64,000 nucleotides of DNA from the NCBI RefSeq assembly GCF_021018895.1, contig NC_079373.1:11814501-11878500 (forward strand), given 5' to 3'. This document shows, one piece after another, positions 1-14,900 of this stretch; within the stretch, counting starts at the first letter, position 1; each line of letters opens with the position of its first letter. A program made the position numbers and the translations under genes. The notes beneath the pieces are model-generated. The model ran no database searches and was not told the DNA's origin. It saw nothing but the letters and a program-made list of their open reading frames with translations. Origin of the DNA: Seriola aureovittata. Its lineage: Eukaryota > Chordata > Actinopteri > Carangiformes > Carangidae.

Positions 1-632
1 TTTATTCACTATATTGTAAACAAAGCATTTGATTTTACAGCTCTGGATCAATAGGCAGTCAATGTAGCCACGTGTTAGGAGCCAAGCTTAAACCATCATA
101 AACCAGTCCATTTCCAATATCATAAATCAAAAAGGGTTTCAACAAAAAGTAATCCTGACAAATGAGATATGGCTTTGTTTTGCTATAACAACGAGACAAA
201 TTTCAGCAGAACACTGCAGGTAACCAGGCAGGGGTTAAACACTGACAGGGCATCCCTGTGAAGCTGCCAAATCACTTTAGAATGACCTATTGTCTGAAAG
301 ATAGGTGCCTCTGAATTTCTCGGCATTGTAAGGTTAAAGGGCAAGCCTTAAATGGTGGAATCAGTGTATCGACACAATAAGACCTGACAGTTTATTAGAT
401 GGCCTTGTCACACATTTGGTCCCTGTGCCCACTGTTTGCCTTGCCTGTTTTCCAGGTCCCTGGGGAGCAGTATGGGAGGCACCTATCTGCTTATATGGAT
501 CCCTGATCCAATCTAAAAATTGATCTCTTTCACCAATATGGTGAAATAGGGAGCTTTGACACCATGTATTGCAACAGCCCAGGTCATATTTCTCCTGAGC
601 TAAGGCCTTGTTTTGCCCTAGCTGTGTCTCAC
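1..632. other. iqch intron after the last visible exon
   Basis: Sequence downstream of the exon 16 donor (AAG/GTGAGA at 633). I see no further in-frame iqch exon, so the 3' exons must lie left of base 1. No repeat or gene is recognised in it. Confidence 0.6.
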
Positions 633-3600
633 CTTCTGCTCCATGGTGTTGTGGTTCAAAAAGGTAGCCAGGTCCACAGAGACATAACCTACGATGAGGC
701 GCTGCAGACAGGCCTGGCCCACTCGCATGCCGATGGAGTGCAAGGTCTCTGGGTGTACAGAGGTCTGAGGAACAGTGGAGCCTACAGCTTCCAGTTGACA
801 GGAGCTGTGAAGCTGGTCTCCACAGGACAGCATGGTCACCTCACCCCCAGGCTCCAGCAGCAGATCTACTGTCAGACAGGTGACACTGTCTGAAGGGGGG
901 TAGGCCTCCACCACTCCACCTGGACATACATTGAGTGCAGAGGAACAGTACAAACCACAATATGCTACACATCATACAGCATCTGAAACTCTCCTAACAG
1001 CTGTTTATCAACTGACAAATGTAACATAAAAATTATTCAATTTGTCAATTCACATAGGCAACATCTTGGAACTAGGAAGGAAATAGGAAATGATTGTTAG
1101 CATATTCAAACAGCTATATTAGTAGGTGAACAGCATTCACTGCCTGACAATAGGTATCTGACCTTGCCTGAGGAAGGTCTTCAGGAAGCAGGCCCAGTTG
1201 GGATAGCAGGAGGTTTTAGCAGGCCGGGCGTAACGGGCCAGCCACTCTGGGATTTCATCTAAATATCTGAGCTGTACAGACTCCTGCAGAAAGAAAGTGA
1301 AGTTGCATACATTGCAAATCTACTGAAAATGAGTTGGTGACAGATCTGAGGACATCATGAATGTTTGTTGATTCATTCAGACAAACAAGTCAATAACGAA
1401 TCCTGACTACTTTATTTTGTTCCATTATCAAAGCTTTCTAGGTGTTGACTACATTATTGGAAATGCCCTTGTGTTATGCGGATGACTCCAGTGACGGCTT
1501 GTTATCCTTGAGACCTTTGGTGGCTGCTTCAATTTCTGTGCGAGTGTCTGATGGATACTGCGGGAGGGTCTATCTGTGAGTGACAGCCTATTATCAGAAG
1601 GCCTCAGGAGTCTAATGGCTTTAACTTACAGCCACAGAGACAGCACCTGCCCTCAATAACAACTCTCTCCACTGGGCAGCTGATGAATACCTAAGCTAAC
1701 CCCATCTATCTAGGGATCAATCAGGGCTTGACTGGGATCGATATTGCTCTCGTTTCTGTAACTAGGAAATGCCATAATGGTTTCACCACTTAATTACGCT
1801 GTTAATTTCAAACTTTTGTTTTAGGTGTCTCTTAAACAGTTTGGCAACTCAAGTACACTCTTTTCCTCTTTCCAATGCTTTTAGGTTTAGCTTTATTGAT
1901 AACTATCCAATAAATATTAAGGGACAACCTATCAGATTTGGTCAGGAATAAAACAACACTATCTTTGACTTATTTCCATCATTGTCCCTGGTGTTTTCAA
2001 GCTTTGAATATTTCAGTTAGCTGCTTATGTTGACTGTATGGTCCAAGTGCTGAGTTTTGTTTTAAATACAGGGTTCAGTATGTAATAATGTCTTTATGTG
2101 ATATTAGAGAGGAATTTCATTTGGACATATACAATAAAATATGTGAAAACGGTCTGAGAGTTGACTAAAGTCTGAATGGAAATAATATCTTTGTTCTTTC
2201 ATGGTTCCATCCAGAGCCTTACTTTGTTTGAGTATATGCTGTCTGGCTTCACTGGAGACAGGACTGGAGATTATGCTGTTGATATTCCAGTCATGTAACA
2301 GCCATCATCATATTCAAGTACTGAAAGAGGCGAGGTCAAATGCTACACAGTGATTCCCCCTATACAAACCATAAAGCACACAATGGTGCGGCAAAAAGTG
2401 TAAGGGAACGGTTGTCATTTTCAACGGCAGAGCAACCTCACCCCAGGACTTTGCCTATGCAGTTCACAGAAACAGCAGGACAGGAAGAAAAGAAAGAGAG
2501 GTATTTTGCAATAAATTATTTGGACTTAAACTGCGTACAGTACCCTGTGATAGGATTCAAGCTTTACTTTGTGTCCACATAAAGCCAAGCAATCTGGTCA
2601 TAAATAAAATAGATGTTGCCCTGCCTCTGTGATTGCCATTTCATCTCTCCATTACATAGTGAAACAACTGAGAAACTGCAGTAAATCTTGGGAATAGAAT
2701 GATATAATCTGACTAGTCATACGTTTTGTATGAAGATTCCTTTTCTGTGACACTGACCCACCAAAGATTCAACCTCAATTCTACTACAGTTCAAGCCTAA
2801 TTACATGCGTAATATTAAATAAAACATTAAGCTGTCACATTACTCTCATCCCTGGTTTAATTTAACATCTTAAAATAGAGGCAGCAGCATTTCTTCTCTT
2901 TAAAAACTGCACAAAAAGCATTTATGACCTTCAATAAAGTGAAAGGAACCCCAAAACAAACACCCTAAAAAGTGCACAACAAAAAAGTGTGAAAACTCTT
3001 ATGAAGCTAAATTCTATTTAACTGTGTTAAGGTGTAACATTATATATCTAAACTCCTCCATGCACAGACTGCACAATATTTATACAGAAAACATCTGTAT
3101 AAAATGTCCCTCTACCTCTTCAGTGGTAGTGATTATCAAATGACCCATTTCGTTGACAAACTTAACCTAAATAAGGTGTTGCTCAAGATTTGTTTGTACA
3201 CAGCATGACAAAAAGAAATACTCCATCTGTTGACGCTATTAGGTGTAATTTTTACCCTCTTGTGCCTAATGATCCATATGCAAGCTGTGTGAGCGCTTAA
3301 GTGTGTGTATGGCCCCCTTCAGGCGTTGCATGGGTGCAGATCTACATGTCTTTAACCTCTCTCTGTGTAAATGCTAAAAGAGGCCTGGGGGCTGAAACAT
3401 TGTGCTGGAGGCTGTGTGCCTCGCAATATTTAGAGAAGCACTGAGACCTCTGTGGAAGATCCTATAGTGTGGATGGGATCCTCCTTCTTTCACCCTTTTA
3501 GGCTTTCTTTTGCATAGCCAGAAGGGATCTGATTGTTGGTATTATTCTGAAAGACCACATGGTACTCTTGTGAGTCAGGCTTCTTCATGCTGAGTCCTTC

Positions 3601-6600
3601 AGAAGAAGCAATAATTCAAAAAAAATGCACTCAGTCTGTGTAGGCTAAGGCCAAGTATATATATATACTCTACTCCACTCTCAGGGTGTGGGATATCCCA
3701 TTGAATTGTGAAACATATTTGTATAATATACACTTTAATCATCACTTATTTGTTATTTTTTGGTAAACAATAATCTTGGTGAATAACTATTAAATTGTGA
3801 ATTAATATTTAAAATGCTTCATTTGATAATTTGTGCTTCATTAATAATTAATTAATTTGCTACTATTTCCATAAACATAGCTTTACACATCTATTAACCG
3901 AATGCTTAAATGCATGCAAATATTCAGCATTGTAAGTATCTATCCTATTCACTAGCTGTCATGGCTATTGCAATTAGGTCCACTTTTTTTCAGCAAGTGC
4001 TACATTAATGAGGGTTATATCTCAAAATATACTGCCATGTTTAAACATCCATCTACAGTTTCTGCTGTGAGGAGATGACAGCGAGGAGATACTCTGATAT
4101 AAAATATTCATATGTTTGAATCTAATCACCAACATTGCCCTGTAATCTTTCAGCATATAGAGCCAAATTGCTATCTTCAATATAAACTAGTACAACAGCA
4201 GAAGGACAATGTAATACATTTAAAGGGTTAATTCATTTTATGGGAAAACAATGTCATAACAAAAAATCATGCAATGAGGAGCACAGGATGTGGGCTTTGC
4301 TTTGATTAAAAGAGCAAGGTGTAGAATAAAGGCCAGTTAAAGTGTTGTGTCCATATGGCCCAGAAGCCCTGAGGCTGTCGGCCTACACTGGGGGCCTCGG
4401 CACTCTTCCCTCTCCATGGGACCCCAGCTGGTGAAACAAACCCCATTTACTTTCCTGTGCTGCCTCAGCCACCATTATGGACCTTGGCTGTGGCTCAGCC
4501 ACTCTCTGCCATAATTAACAGCACCGATGCCACAACAATTACAGCCCCGCATCACACATACACTGTGAATCAAAGAACAGGCTAATAGGAACAAAACAGA
4601 GTGTGCCATAAGAAGCTTGAGATGACTGCTGTTCTTTCAAATGGAATAAAAAGTAAAATCGTTGTGCTCCAAGCCCACAATCATTAGCCTGTAATTAGTC
4701 TACACAAAGCTCCGAGTTAAATGGCAAAATACGGTAATTAACACATGACAGAAAATCAAAGGCTACTATGTAAGCATATGAGAAATAAGAGCCAGGGGCT
4801 CAGAAGCTGTGTACAGATTGCATCTGTACTAAATGAGTGGTTTACCAACGATTAAGTACATTTTATTTGTTTTGAACTGGTTTACGATTAAATCTGAATT
4901 TATTTTTTGAGGAAAAAGCAAATATTGATATTTTATAGAATAATTACAATGTAACATGTTTACCCTACACACAGTATTTGGACAATTATGTTAAATTTAC
5001 AAATAGCTTAGACCCATCCAGTGAATGTTATGGACAAAGACAGACAGGTCAATACTGTAATGCTAGAACAGCAGATCAAAGTATCAACATTAGCTACAAT
5101 TAAGTGTTTAGTGTCATTTGTAATATAATTGAAATCAGCTGTAAATCTGTCTGACATTAATCTGCAAAAAAGTTTTAGAAAAATATATACACAAGAAATG
5201 CTCTGTTGACCATGTCTGTAATGTGATTTAATTGTCAGTGCCAGGTGAGTTAGGGCATTATCACAATTGGACAGGCTTTGTTCCCCCCAACACATCGACA
5301 CTAGTTGATATGTGTCCCCCTGAGAATGAATAATGGCTGTGTGTATAAACAGATATTTTATGTATTGATTTAGTGTTCTGTGGCTCTGGGGACAATGCTC
5401 AAAATACTGTTCTTTTGAGACCAGCATTGTGACTGTTACGTTAAGACATCCTACTCTAAGCTAAATGATTGCATCTGTCTGACCTCACTGTGACCCATGC
5501 TTTTGTTCTTTCAGTGACAGAAGTGAATCTGACTCCTTTTTTTCAGCTATCTTAATATCTAGCTGTTACTGTAATGTTATCTGTTAAGTATCCAGTTGTT
5601 ACCATGTTAACTTTAAATGGCCGTTTTATTATCACACTCATTGGTATGAGTGTGATAATAATAGCAATAAACTTTATTTGTATTGCACTTTTATAAAATG
5701 AGGGAGTCATAAAGACATAATAGTAAAAACCATCAATTATGGGAGATGTAATAAGGGAAATAAGAAATAAAAAATACAAACCTAAAATTTAAGCTAATTC
5801 AATGAAATATTGTATAAAAATAAGTTTATTAAATGTCTTTTAAAAAGTGGTCCTATAGTTTATGGCAGGGAGGGAATGACGTCATTCACAACATCAAATC
5901 TTTACCTGAATCCATTTTGTTTTCCATAGCTCAGGACCACAACGATGGCATTCCTGCAGGGCCCAGTTATAGCAGCTAAGATGGCATACATCACAGTATG
6001 CTGTACCACGGCCACTGTGCTCAGAGTCTACCTTGAAGAACCAGCGCTGTACATCAAAGTTTTGGGTCATAAGCTCAGCCAGTGTTTCATGAAGCTAAAC
6101 CAAAAGAGAGACATTTGAATTACAAACTAAATAATATCATTAACTACAAATAAAAGTTAAGATGAAAATGAAAACGTGCTCTTCCGTGTTATCATTTACT
6201 GATGAAGCACCTCAGGTTGTAATGGAATCTGTCTATGCATTTGTGTTTTTGATCTCTGACCTGGTTTAGTGAGTAGATGTCTCCTTGACCAGGGGGTACG
6301 TCAACTTCTGCCCCAGTGAAGATCCTCCGTCCTCCAGACTTGGTGCTGTAGAGCTGTGCAATAGCAGGTTCTGACCCTAGGATTGGCACTCCCAGCTCAT
6401 CAGCTACTGCCAGGTCATCCACATGGGCCACTCCACCCACAATATAGGCTTGCTTCCCTTGGATCAGGTTCCTGATGCGCTTCAGGGTACGTGGACTGTA
6501 CTTTAGGAGGGTAGACAGGCACATGCTACGAGTCTGGAAGAAAAGAGGGGAGAAAGATTACTACTGGAGCTTAGAGTTCTCAGTGTCTCTTCCAAGGGTT

Positions 6601-8880
6601 GTTTTTTGACCTGATTTATCACTGTGTACACACAATAGATCTATTATTGTAATAGCTAGCAGGGTTTTGACCTCTCCTGTATTCCAGCAGGTTGAATTGA
6701 TAAAAGCTGCCTGTGGGAGGCCTCCCCTATCCTTCACATCTTTAATGTGTGCTAGCAATGAGCTCCTTGGGAATACAACTAATTACTTCACATCTGTATT
6801 TATTTGATCCACATGGAATTATCCCTTCTGTCACTGGCAGAATGCGCTGCCAGCCGTGGGTAGCAGTGATTCATCTCAGCAACACGTCTGGCACAGTTTA
6901 ACAACAAAACAGCAGGAAAATCAATAGAAAGAGATGAAGAAGACCATGTCATGTTGCACATTCAATCCAGTGCAAACAGATGTAAAAAGGTGAATAGAAT
7001 GGCTGGATGTAAAACGAAAATATAACAACACCTTGATTTTATTGTATTGAGGTAATCAAAATAGTTCAGAATTTATAAAAATGCAGCAGTTACATGGAAT
7101 GGGTGGTTAATTAAACCAACTAATATGGAATTTAATTATTTACTCAGCACTAGCTAGAGACCATGAAATAAATGTATTTTAATTAAGTAAAACATAATGT
7201 AGCTCTAGTGTGTTTACTCTGAAACAACACAGATGTTTAATTTCAGAAGTAGTAAAAGGTAATGAAAAATATTAAACAGAGTGTAACTCTCACAGGACAG
7301 GTCTATAGTAACAATCTCCTCTAGTACCCTCTAGAGGAGAATTCATAAACTACAGATCCTTGTAGCATCTCTACAGCACAATATAACTGATTTCTCTACA
7401 GACATTTCCTGCTGAAAATATCCATTATCAGGCTTTTTCTTTAGAGTTGCACACAAAATGTGAATGTGATGACCTTACCGCGAAATGATCTACAGCCTCA
7501 GGTACAAGGATGACAAAGCGTCTGACACAGGATGAGACCTCAGTAGTTCCAGTCTCAGCCCCGTCTGTGGCTCCATCACACTTCAGGAGGCTGGTGTAAT
7601 AGTGCAAGATTCCCTCCCCCAGATGCTGGGAGCATATGTAAATCACTTCCACATTTTCATCTGAAAATATACAAAGCGGACTTCACAAATTACATGTTTA
7701 CAGTGAACCAAACGGAGACAGTGGTGAGGCTATGAAAAGCGCTTACCTCTAATATCACACAGCCTGTTTATTTGTATGTTCTGTAGGATATCAAATCCCC
7801 TCAAGTTCAGTCGCTGGCTCTCAGAGTATCCTGTAAGAACAAGGTCTTAAACACTTGCACAAGAGATAGAAAAAGAGATTCATATATTCTATAATTGGCT
7901 TGATTCAAAATTTGTAGCTCTGGACAAATACCCTCATATGTGCGTGCTACTAGATTTGGGGGTGGGGTAGTTAAGTCTAATCACAAAGTAGTGCAATCCA
8001 ATGATTAATTTAGCTTAATAACTAGCAGGTGCAGTGTCTGTTGTGTGCTGGGAGTCCTGTTGCACCATGTCCAGCCACCGCTGAGCTACATCCAGTGATA
8101 CCTCCAGGATTTTACTCTATGTCTGTCTGGATTTCTGCCTGAGAGAGAATCCTCAACTGAATCAAGGTAATTAAATGATTGGATTCATGCTAATTAACAA
8201 CAATGGGGTTCAACTTTCTAATTATCCTTGCTCACACAGCACTCTCTGTAGCCACCCCAAGTGCAAATAAAGCATTCCATCTGCTAGTAATTAGGCTTAA
8301 TAATTTTAGACAATCGCTCAATGATTTACAATGCAGATGCCTGATTACAGTCTAAATGTGAATGCCATGGTGAAATTAGAACAAGAACGGATCATAGCTT
8401 GCACTCTGTGTCTTGTGGAAAAACATAGCAGCTTCTTCCGCTTTTGTGTGTGTGTGTGTTTTTGTTTTTGCCAAGCAGTAAAATAAGACCTTTGTGCCTC
8501 TTACAAATATTCAACATAATGGCTTTTCATTTGCTTAATCTGCAAATTAAATGGCGATTGAGACTAAATTGTTCAGTTCCCTGGCATGGGGACTGTCATC
8601 ATCCTGTGAGTGCTTTCCTGCAGAGAGTCATTTGAACGAGACAGAGTGCCTCCACCAGGGCCACAGACTGGGGCAGTAGAGTGGCGAGACATGGGACAAC
8701 TGCTGCTAGATCAGATGTGTGTGTGTGCAGCAGGCAGAGAAAGCTACCTAATGAAGGGATGTGGATAATGGTCCTCTTGGAGGACTGGATGTGTTTCCAG
8801 TTGGCTGCCAGATGCTGGGGATGGAGAAAAGGAGTGATCAGAGAGGGGACTGCCTGAGCGTGTACACCCACACACACACA

Positions 8881-8932
<52 letters not shown>

Positions 8933-11900
8933 TCATCACATCACTGCATAGCTAAAACGCATCAAGCCAATCTCTCTCTGGGCTAACAGAAGCAAACCAA
9001 GCATAAAATACCACCTTAATTAAATTAAGCGTTTACTTTAGAAACATCTTCTCACAATTAATTCAATAGGCAAGGTACATGATGCTACTGCCAGGGGAAG
9101 ATTAGCAGGCTTAATTAACAGGGTATGAATGTTTATAGAGTGAGAACATACATTTAGTGCATGTATACACACACGGGGATGTTAAAACTAAATGAACTTG
9201 TAGACACTAATTAATATTGTGTCAGTGCTCTAAAAGATGTTCAGCTCAGATGACAGCACAGACACGACATCTACACTGAATGAGACAAAATTTATAGAGC
9301 ATTATTCACCTAGAAAAATGTGCTGTCATATTGCTCTCATAGAGCTCTGAGGAGCTAAGTAGAAACAAAATTCTATTCCTTGAAATTAAGATTTTTAAGG
9401 TTCTGCTATGGCAGGAAGACGTTAAAACTGTTTGGACACGTTAGGCATAGAAGTTGTGATACCCAGGAAAAAAACAGTAATGTAGTAAATTTGCCTTCAC
9501 CGTTCAACAAGGCATAAACCCCAAGAAAATGTCAAATCTAGAATTTAATTTTCTACGCCATTTAAAGCAACATCAAACTGAATTAAATGAATGGTACGGT
9601 TTATATCTTATCAATACCCCACTAAAAACAATAGCTCCACATGCCCCACTGTACTACAATCTTTACATTATGCTGCTGTATTTACAATAATTGCAGTTGC
9701 AAAACAAGAATTTTCCTTTATAGTCAGTTTTCAATCTAATATCACCACAACACATTTTTAACATTAAATATTCAAACTAGCTATAATATTCATATATGTC
9801 ATTATATACAGTATAAAGTTATTGTTACATGTACTTTAATAGGCCACCAGAATAAATTGGGTATCAGTTTTGACCTTGATCTCTAGCCCTCATAATCACT
9901 GTTTCTACATTTGTCATCTTTTATTATCCATGTGGCTGCAGTTTTACTTTGTTCATCTGTCTCTCTCCATCTTTCTGCTACTCTGTTAATCTCAAACTGG
10001 AAATACTATATAAACACATTTTAGCTAAAGCTAAAGACAATGATTAATGACACAGCATGCATATTGACATGGCATTGCCACTCTTCTGTCCCTTTTTTTA
10101 AAGTCATAAAACAATGATGTTTGTGACTGAATGGGAAATATAACTTTACAGTAACAAGCTGAAATGTAGACACATAATAATTTTCTTTTTACCCTAAACT
10201 ATATATATTTTTTAGCAATAAATAAAGAAAATAAAGATTATGCAGATGGCTTCATTTTGATTAAAAAAAATCTGATGGAATCTTGTACATCCAAATTTAG
10301 GATTTGTCATATGTAATTTAATTTAAAAGTCATGAATAAATCGCTGACTCTGAAATTGAGAAAAAGAGAAACGAAGACAAGCTTTGAAAAGAAGAGGGAG
10401 CAATATTAAGTAAGAGAGAGATAGAGAGAAAGCAGCATTTGGATATAAGCAACATCACCTGGGCTCTGCTGCGGTAATTCTCCAGCTGTCTAAACCGCCG
10501 GGCCTGCAGGGCCTTCCTGACACGACGCATCTGAGTGTGCATCAACCATGAGATGGTGATGGTCCCTGCCGCCCACTTGCGCCGGCAGTGGCGCAGGTAG
10601 GCTGTCCGGGCTACATGGCGCCTCCAGCAGGACTGGATGTGGATGGCAGCCGCCTCAATGCCTCCTTCTCCCTTGTAGCGCTGACCTGGGCGTAAGACCA
10701 GACCCTGTACCTCCTCCCAGTTTTCAAGCACTGAGAGGAGGTCGATCACTGGAAGTGCCTTTTTCCAACCATTTTCCCATCCATGAGCAAACTCCACTAG
10801 CCGTTCCCCACTCACTTTGGCTAGAGGCACTGCAAAATCCCTGAGCAGCTTTTCTAGGGCCTCCAGAGCATATACCACACTGCTCCAGCACAAGCTAAAG
10901 CTCTGCTTAAAGTGACAGAAATCAGCTGCCGTTGGGTTGATCCTTCCCTTTGTGATGGTAAAGGCATATTTACTGGTGTTTACAGGAACTGGCACAGGTA
11001 GATTCTATAAAACACAGTGAAACTAGTGAGATGCAACCGAGACTTTGAATAAACAGTTAAAAGAATTAAAATATCATTGTTTGTACCTGAGGCATTTTAG
11101 GGATAAAATCGTTGGTGCCTTGCATCAAACTCCCGTGGTCCATGCTCTTGGAGGTTGTGGAGGGAGGCGGTGTCTTGGTGGTCCAGAGTGGTGTGCATTT
11201 GGTGCCTGTTTTTTTGCAGGTAGATCCAGGTTCTGTTTTCCATTTCAACTGCTTATGACACCTGGATTTCAAGCCTATCACACCTAAAGTCAAAAACAGA
11301 CAGGCTCAACTATCAGTGCTCGTTCAGTGATTAATCACTAGCAACGATCATCGCATCAATAGCTGTCCCTGCTACAACACAGTCAATAAGAGGTTAAAAC
11401 CAAAAGATAATCAAGACAATGAGAGAAATGGCAAGAGAGCAAAACTGAAGAGAGATTGCATAATTGCTATTGTTTTAGCAATAAGCACTCGCAAAATACT
11501 GGATGTGTAGGTTCAACAGTGGCGGGACTTAAGTTATCAGGTTTCTATCTTCTAAGTATTTCCAAGGGCAGAGCCTTTCTTCCTGTTTACCAAAACATTA
11601 AAGACCATGTCTGCCAGTCAACAATATCATATTAATTTTTCAGTTGAACACATTTTGAAATATTTATCCAAAATATATCCTTAGACATAAAATCAGGTAA
11701 AATGTATTATCTTTTATAAAGTCTTTGGAGAGGCACTCACCTATCTTAGAAGAATATGAATCCTCTCTGGGGTGAAGAGAAGCAGCCTTGTGCTGGATTG
11801 ACAGATGAAGCAAACCTGTATCTGGCACTGAAGGACAGAACATCTTAAAAAAAAAACATCTTTCAAGACATTGTATGTGCCGCTGTTCATAAAAATTTCA

Positions 11901-14900
11901 GGCTAGGTAAGTTAAAAACATTTTTTTTAATAAATCTAATGTAAAAATGTACATTACAATTTGTTTGCCATTGAATATAAAGTGGTGGTCTAATTAAATT
12001 GATACAAACAACAAGCTACCACACACTGAGCATTTGTCTGGAGTGTGTCAGAGATCAGGGACTAGTGATGAGAAGGTGAAATGTTTGTTTACCTGTCCCT
12101 ATGTCTGTCCTCGTGTCTGTCCCTGTGTCTGTCCCCATGTCTGTCCCTGTGTCCTCTTCAGGTATTGCCAGGCTGTGACGACCCTTTGGTCCAAAGGCTT
12201 GAAATCTCACAGTAGGGCCAGTGATAATTCTGTGACGTTTTGCCTGAATCAAACACGTTAACAAGCTCAGAGGTTGTCCATCTGATATACATAAAATCAG
12301 AGGCATGATACATGATTACAAACAATATATTCCAAACAATATATTTTCTAAATTCATTAAGAATTATAAGAGCTGTTATACAATGTCCTGTAAACCACTT
12401 CCTGTAGCAATTATTCACAAAGTAGCCAAATCTAAAGACTCATCCTAAAATATTACAACTCAGAGCAAATCTGTTCTGGTAACTTATACATTTTAATGCA
12501 CACTAGTGTCATAATTTTAAAATTGAAAGTAGATTTAATGGCCTAATTTAAGATAACCAGGATGATGCATTTGGAGTAAACTCAACTCTTCATGGCTATA
12601 TTCAAATTTCTCATTACTCATAAAACACAAAGTTTGTGCTGTTGATCCTCCAGACTTGTCACCTAATGTCCTTTCCTTTGTTCTCCTCAGACCACTGAGC
12701 TCTCTGACAGACCACAGGTAGTAGCCAGGTGTTGGGAGAATCTCCCCTCAAAGGCACACATCTGTTTCACATCGTGTTGGGGAAAGGTCGCACCTTTTGT
12801 AAAATTGCTAAAATGCAGAAGCTCATTCCCTGGCACGGGTACGGAGTGGAGAAGAGCTGGCCTGAGTTGCAGAAGGAGGCAGCAGGCAGAGAGCCAGTGG
12901 TTAGCAGTTGGGGAAGCTACGGCTGTCTTATTGGCATGCTGGACCAGGTACCCACTTCTGTCCTGAGACAGCTGTAAACCAGTAGCCCATAGCACAGCAA
13001 TCAGGCGCCTGTTTCTTTAGAAGAATGCTGATGTGCTGCAATCTGCTGCTTTCCGCTTTCTGCAGCCAGTTCCTCCATCTCTTCTATATCAGAGTGACAG
13101 TCTTGGCCTCAATTTCTCATGTCACGTATAGATTCCCAAAAACATATTGGAAAAGAAAGTGTGTAAAATATATCTAAAACTAATGCCGACCTTTGCAAAG
13201 ATTAATTTGTTTTCTGTGACAAGTGTTGGCTGTCATCACTAATCCAAGTGACCTTTATGTCACCATTCCTCTGAGCATGAGACTTGAGGAATCTTTTGAT
13301 GCAAACCTGTACCATCAGTCTTCACTCAGCATAAACTGTCTATTCTGGGGATTAAAGGAGACAGTATCAAGGAAAGGAACAATGATATCCAATTCATTTT
13401 AGCAGTAGCAGAACCTCTTGTAATACTTAATCAAATCTTTCCTGAGGCATGTGCTTTATGTTAAAATTAATATCAACAAAGACTCAGGACACAGGAATCA
13501 ATTTCTCACTGCACAAAGCAAATAACTGGAGGACATTATTCTGATTCTAGTTTAAGACTTCATGCACTGATTGGTGTCTTTTCCAGCAGTAAGACTTAAG
13601 TGTGATGAGAAAATCTGCTCCATAACTAAGAAAGCCAATACAACAGATGTAGCCTGTTTCCTCAACAAATAAGATCAAATTCTCCTGGGTGTTTAGTTTG
13701 AGAAAGCCACAGTTAAAGGATCTGTCATTCACTCCATGATTGTCATGCAGACTACTCAATCCGACAACAAATTGTAGTACATGATAATTTGAGAAAAAAT
13801 CCACTTTAACTTCAGTTAAATGATTGGCTCGAGTCGAGTAGCATTTTTAAAGTTGGATTGCAGGACTTTTAAATATAAATGAACGTCCATTACATTCAAG
13901 CCCTTGCTGAATGAGTTCACACAATGCTGATTAAGCCAATCAGTGCCAGGAAAACCTATCTGTTTTCTGCAGTATCATGATACAGATGGCCCAAAAACCA
14001 TGCTGTATTTTGGAAGTACTTTTATACATTTTATTTAATCCTTTATTTAAACAGGTAGTCTCACTGAGATCATGGTCTCTTTTTCAAGAGAGACCTGTGT
14101 AAAAGAATAAACATATAAAGCTTTACTATAGACAGACACACAGAAAATGAACTGCTATCCGCAATACTTAATCTAAGGTTGATGTAATTTCTATAGAAAG
14201 CATGAATGGCATAAAAAATTAATGCTCCCAATTTACAAGTTTTACAAAAACTAAATTAACCTACATTTCTGGTCAGATTACTCACTGCATTTGTGCTCCT
14301 CTTGTGGACATCAGGCAGTGATATTCCACATTTCTGGTACAAAATGGCTCTGTTATTTGGGTGAGCAGGATTACACAGCAAACGCATGGCTACTGGTGAC
14401 TTGTGCTGAATGAGACAGATCAACAAGATCAGTCATCAACAAAATGTACTGTAGAAACAGAATTGTATATAATCACCCAGTTGACAGATTATTAGGTATA
14501 ACTTGCCTTGCTAAAAGTAATGCAGTCTATTACAACAGTCCTGCAGTGAAACCTACCTCCACAAAGGTTATAATGTTCAGTTTTTATTGAAAGTCTTTTA
14601 CGGATGTTGCTGATTGAACTGTATGATAATTTTGGAGGATGTAGTCTATGGTACTGTTGAACTATATTGCATTATACAGAGAAGTAGTACTGTTATTTAG
14701 TCCACCCTCATTGGTGTGAATGGAGTGGACAAAATAATAAAAGACCAGTTTTTATAACACAGTACAATTCAACAACATGACAAATTGCAGAATCCAAAAT
14801 GATCAGAAAGTAGAACCAACACCTCTGTCAAATAGTTTCAATAAAAACTACAGTGTGCAGTTTTTATGATGTAGGATTTATTTAAGGACTGCTTGTTGTG

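Noticed and set aside
564..893. Plus-strand 109-codon open frame
   Set aside because: It is antisense to iqch exon 16, which is supported by homology, splice sites and phase.
8599..8955. Open frames with Cys-Val or Thr-His repeats
   Set aside because: Translations of the CA/TG microsatellite.
10330..10458. Extension of the iqch exon 9 frame past the donor
   Set aside because: The frame stays open into the intron by chance; the CAG/GTGATG donor and phase fit with exon 10 end the exon at 10459.
12729..12977. Plus-strand frame with KLIPWHGYGVEKSWPELQ in an iqch intron
   Set aside because: No known family, no splice or promoter context and no composition difference from its surroundings.
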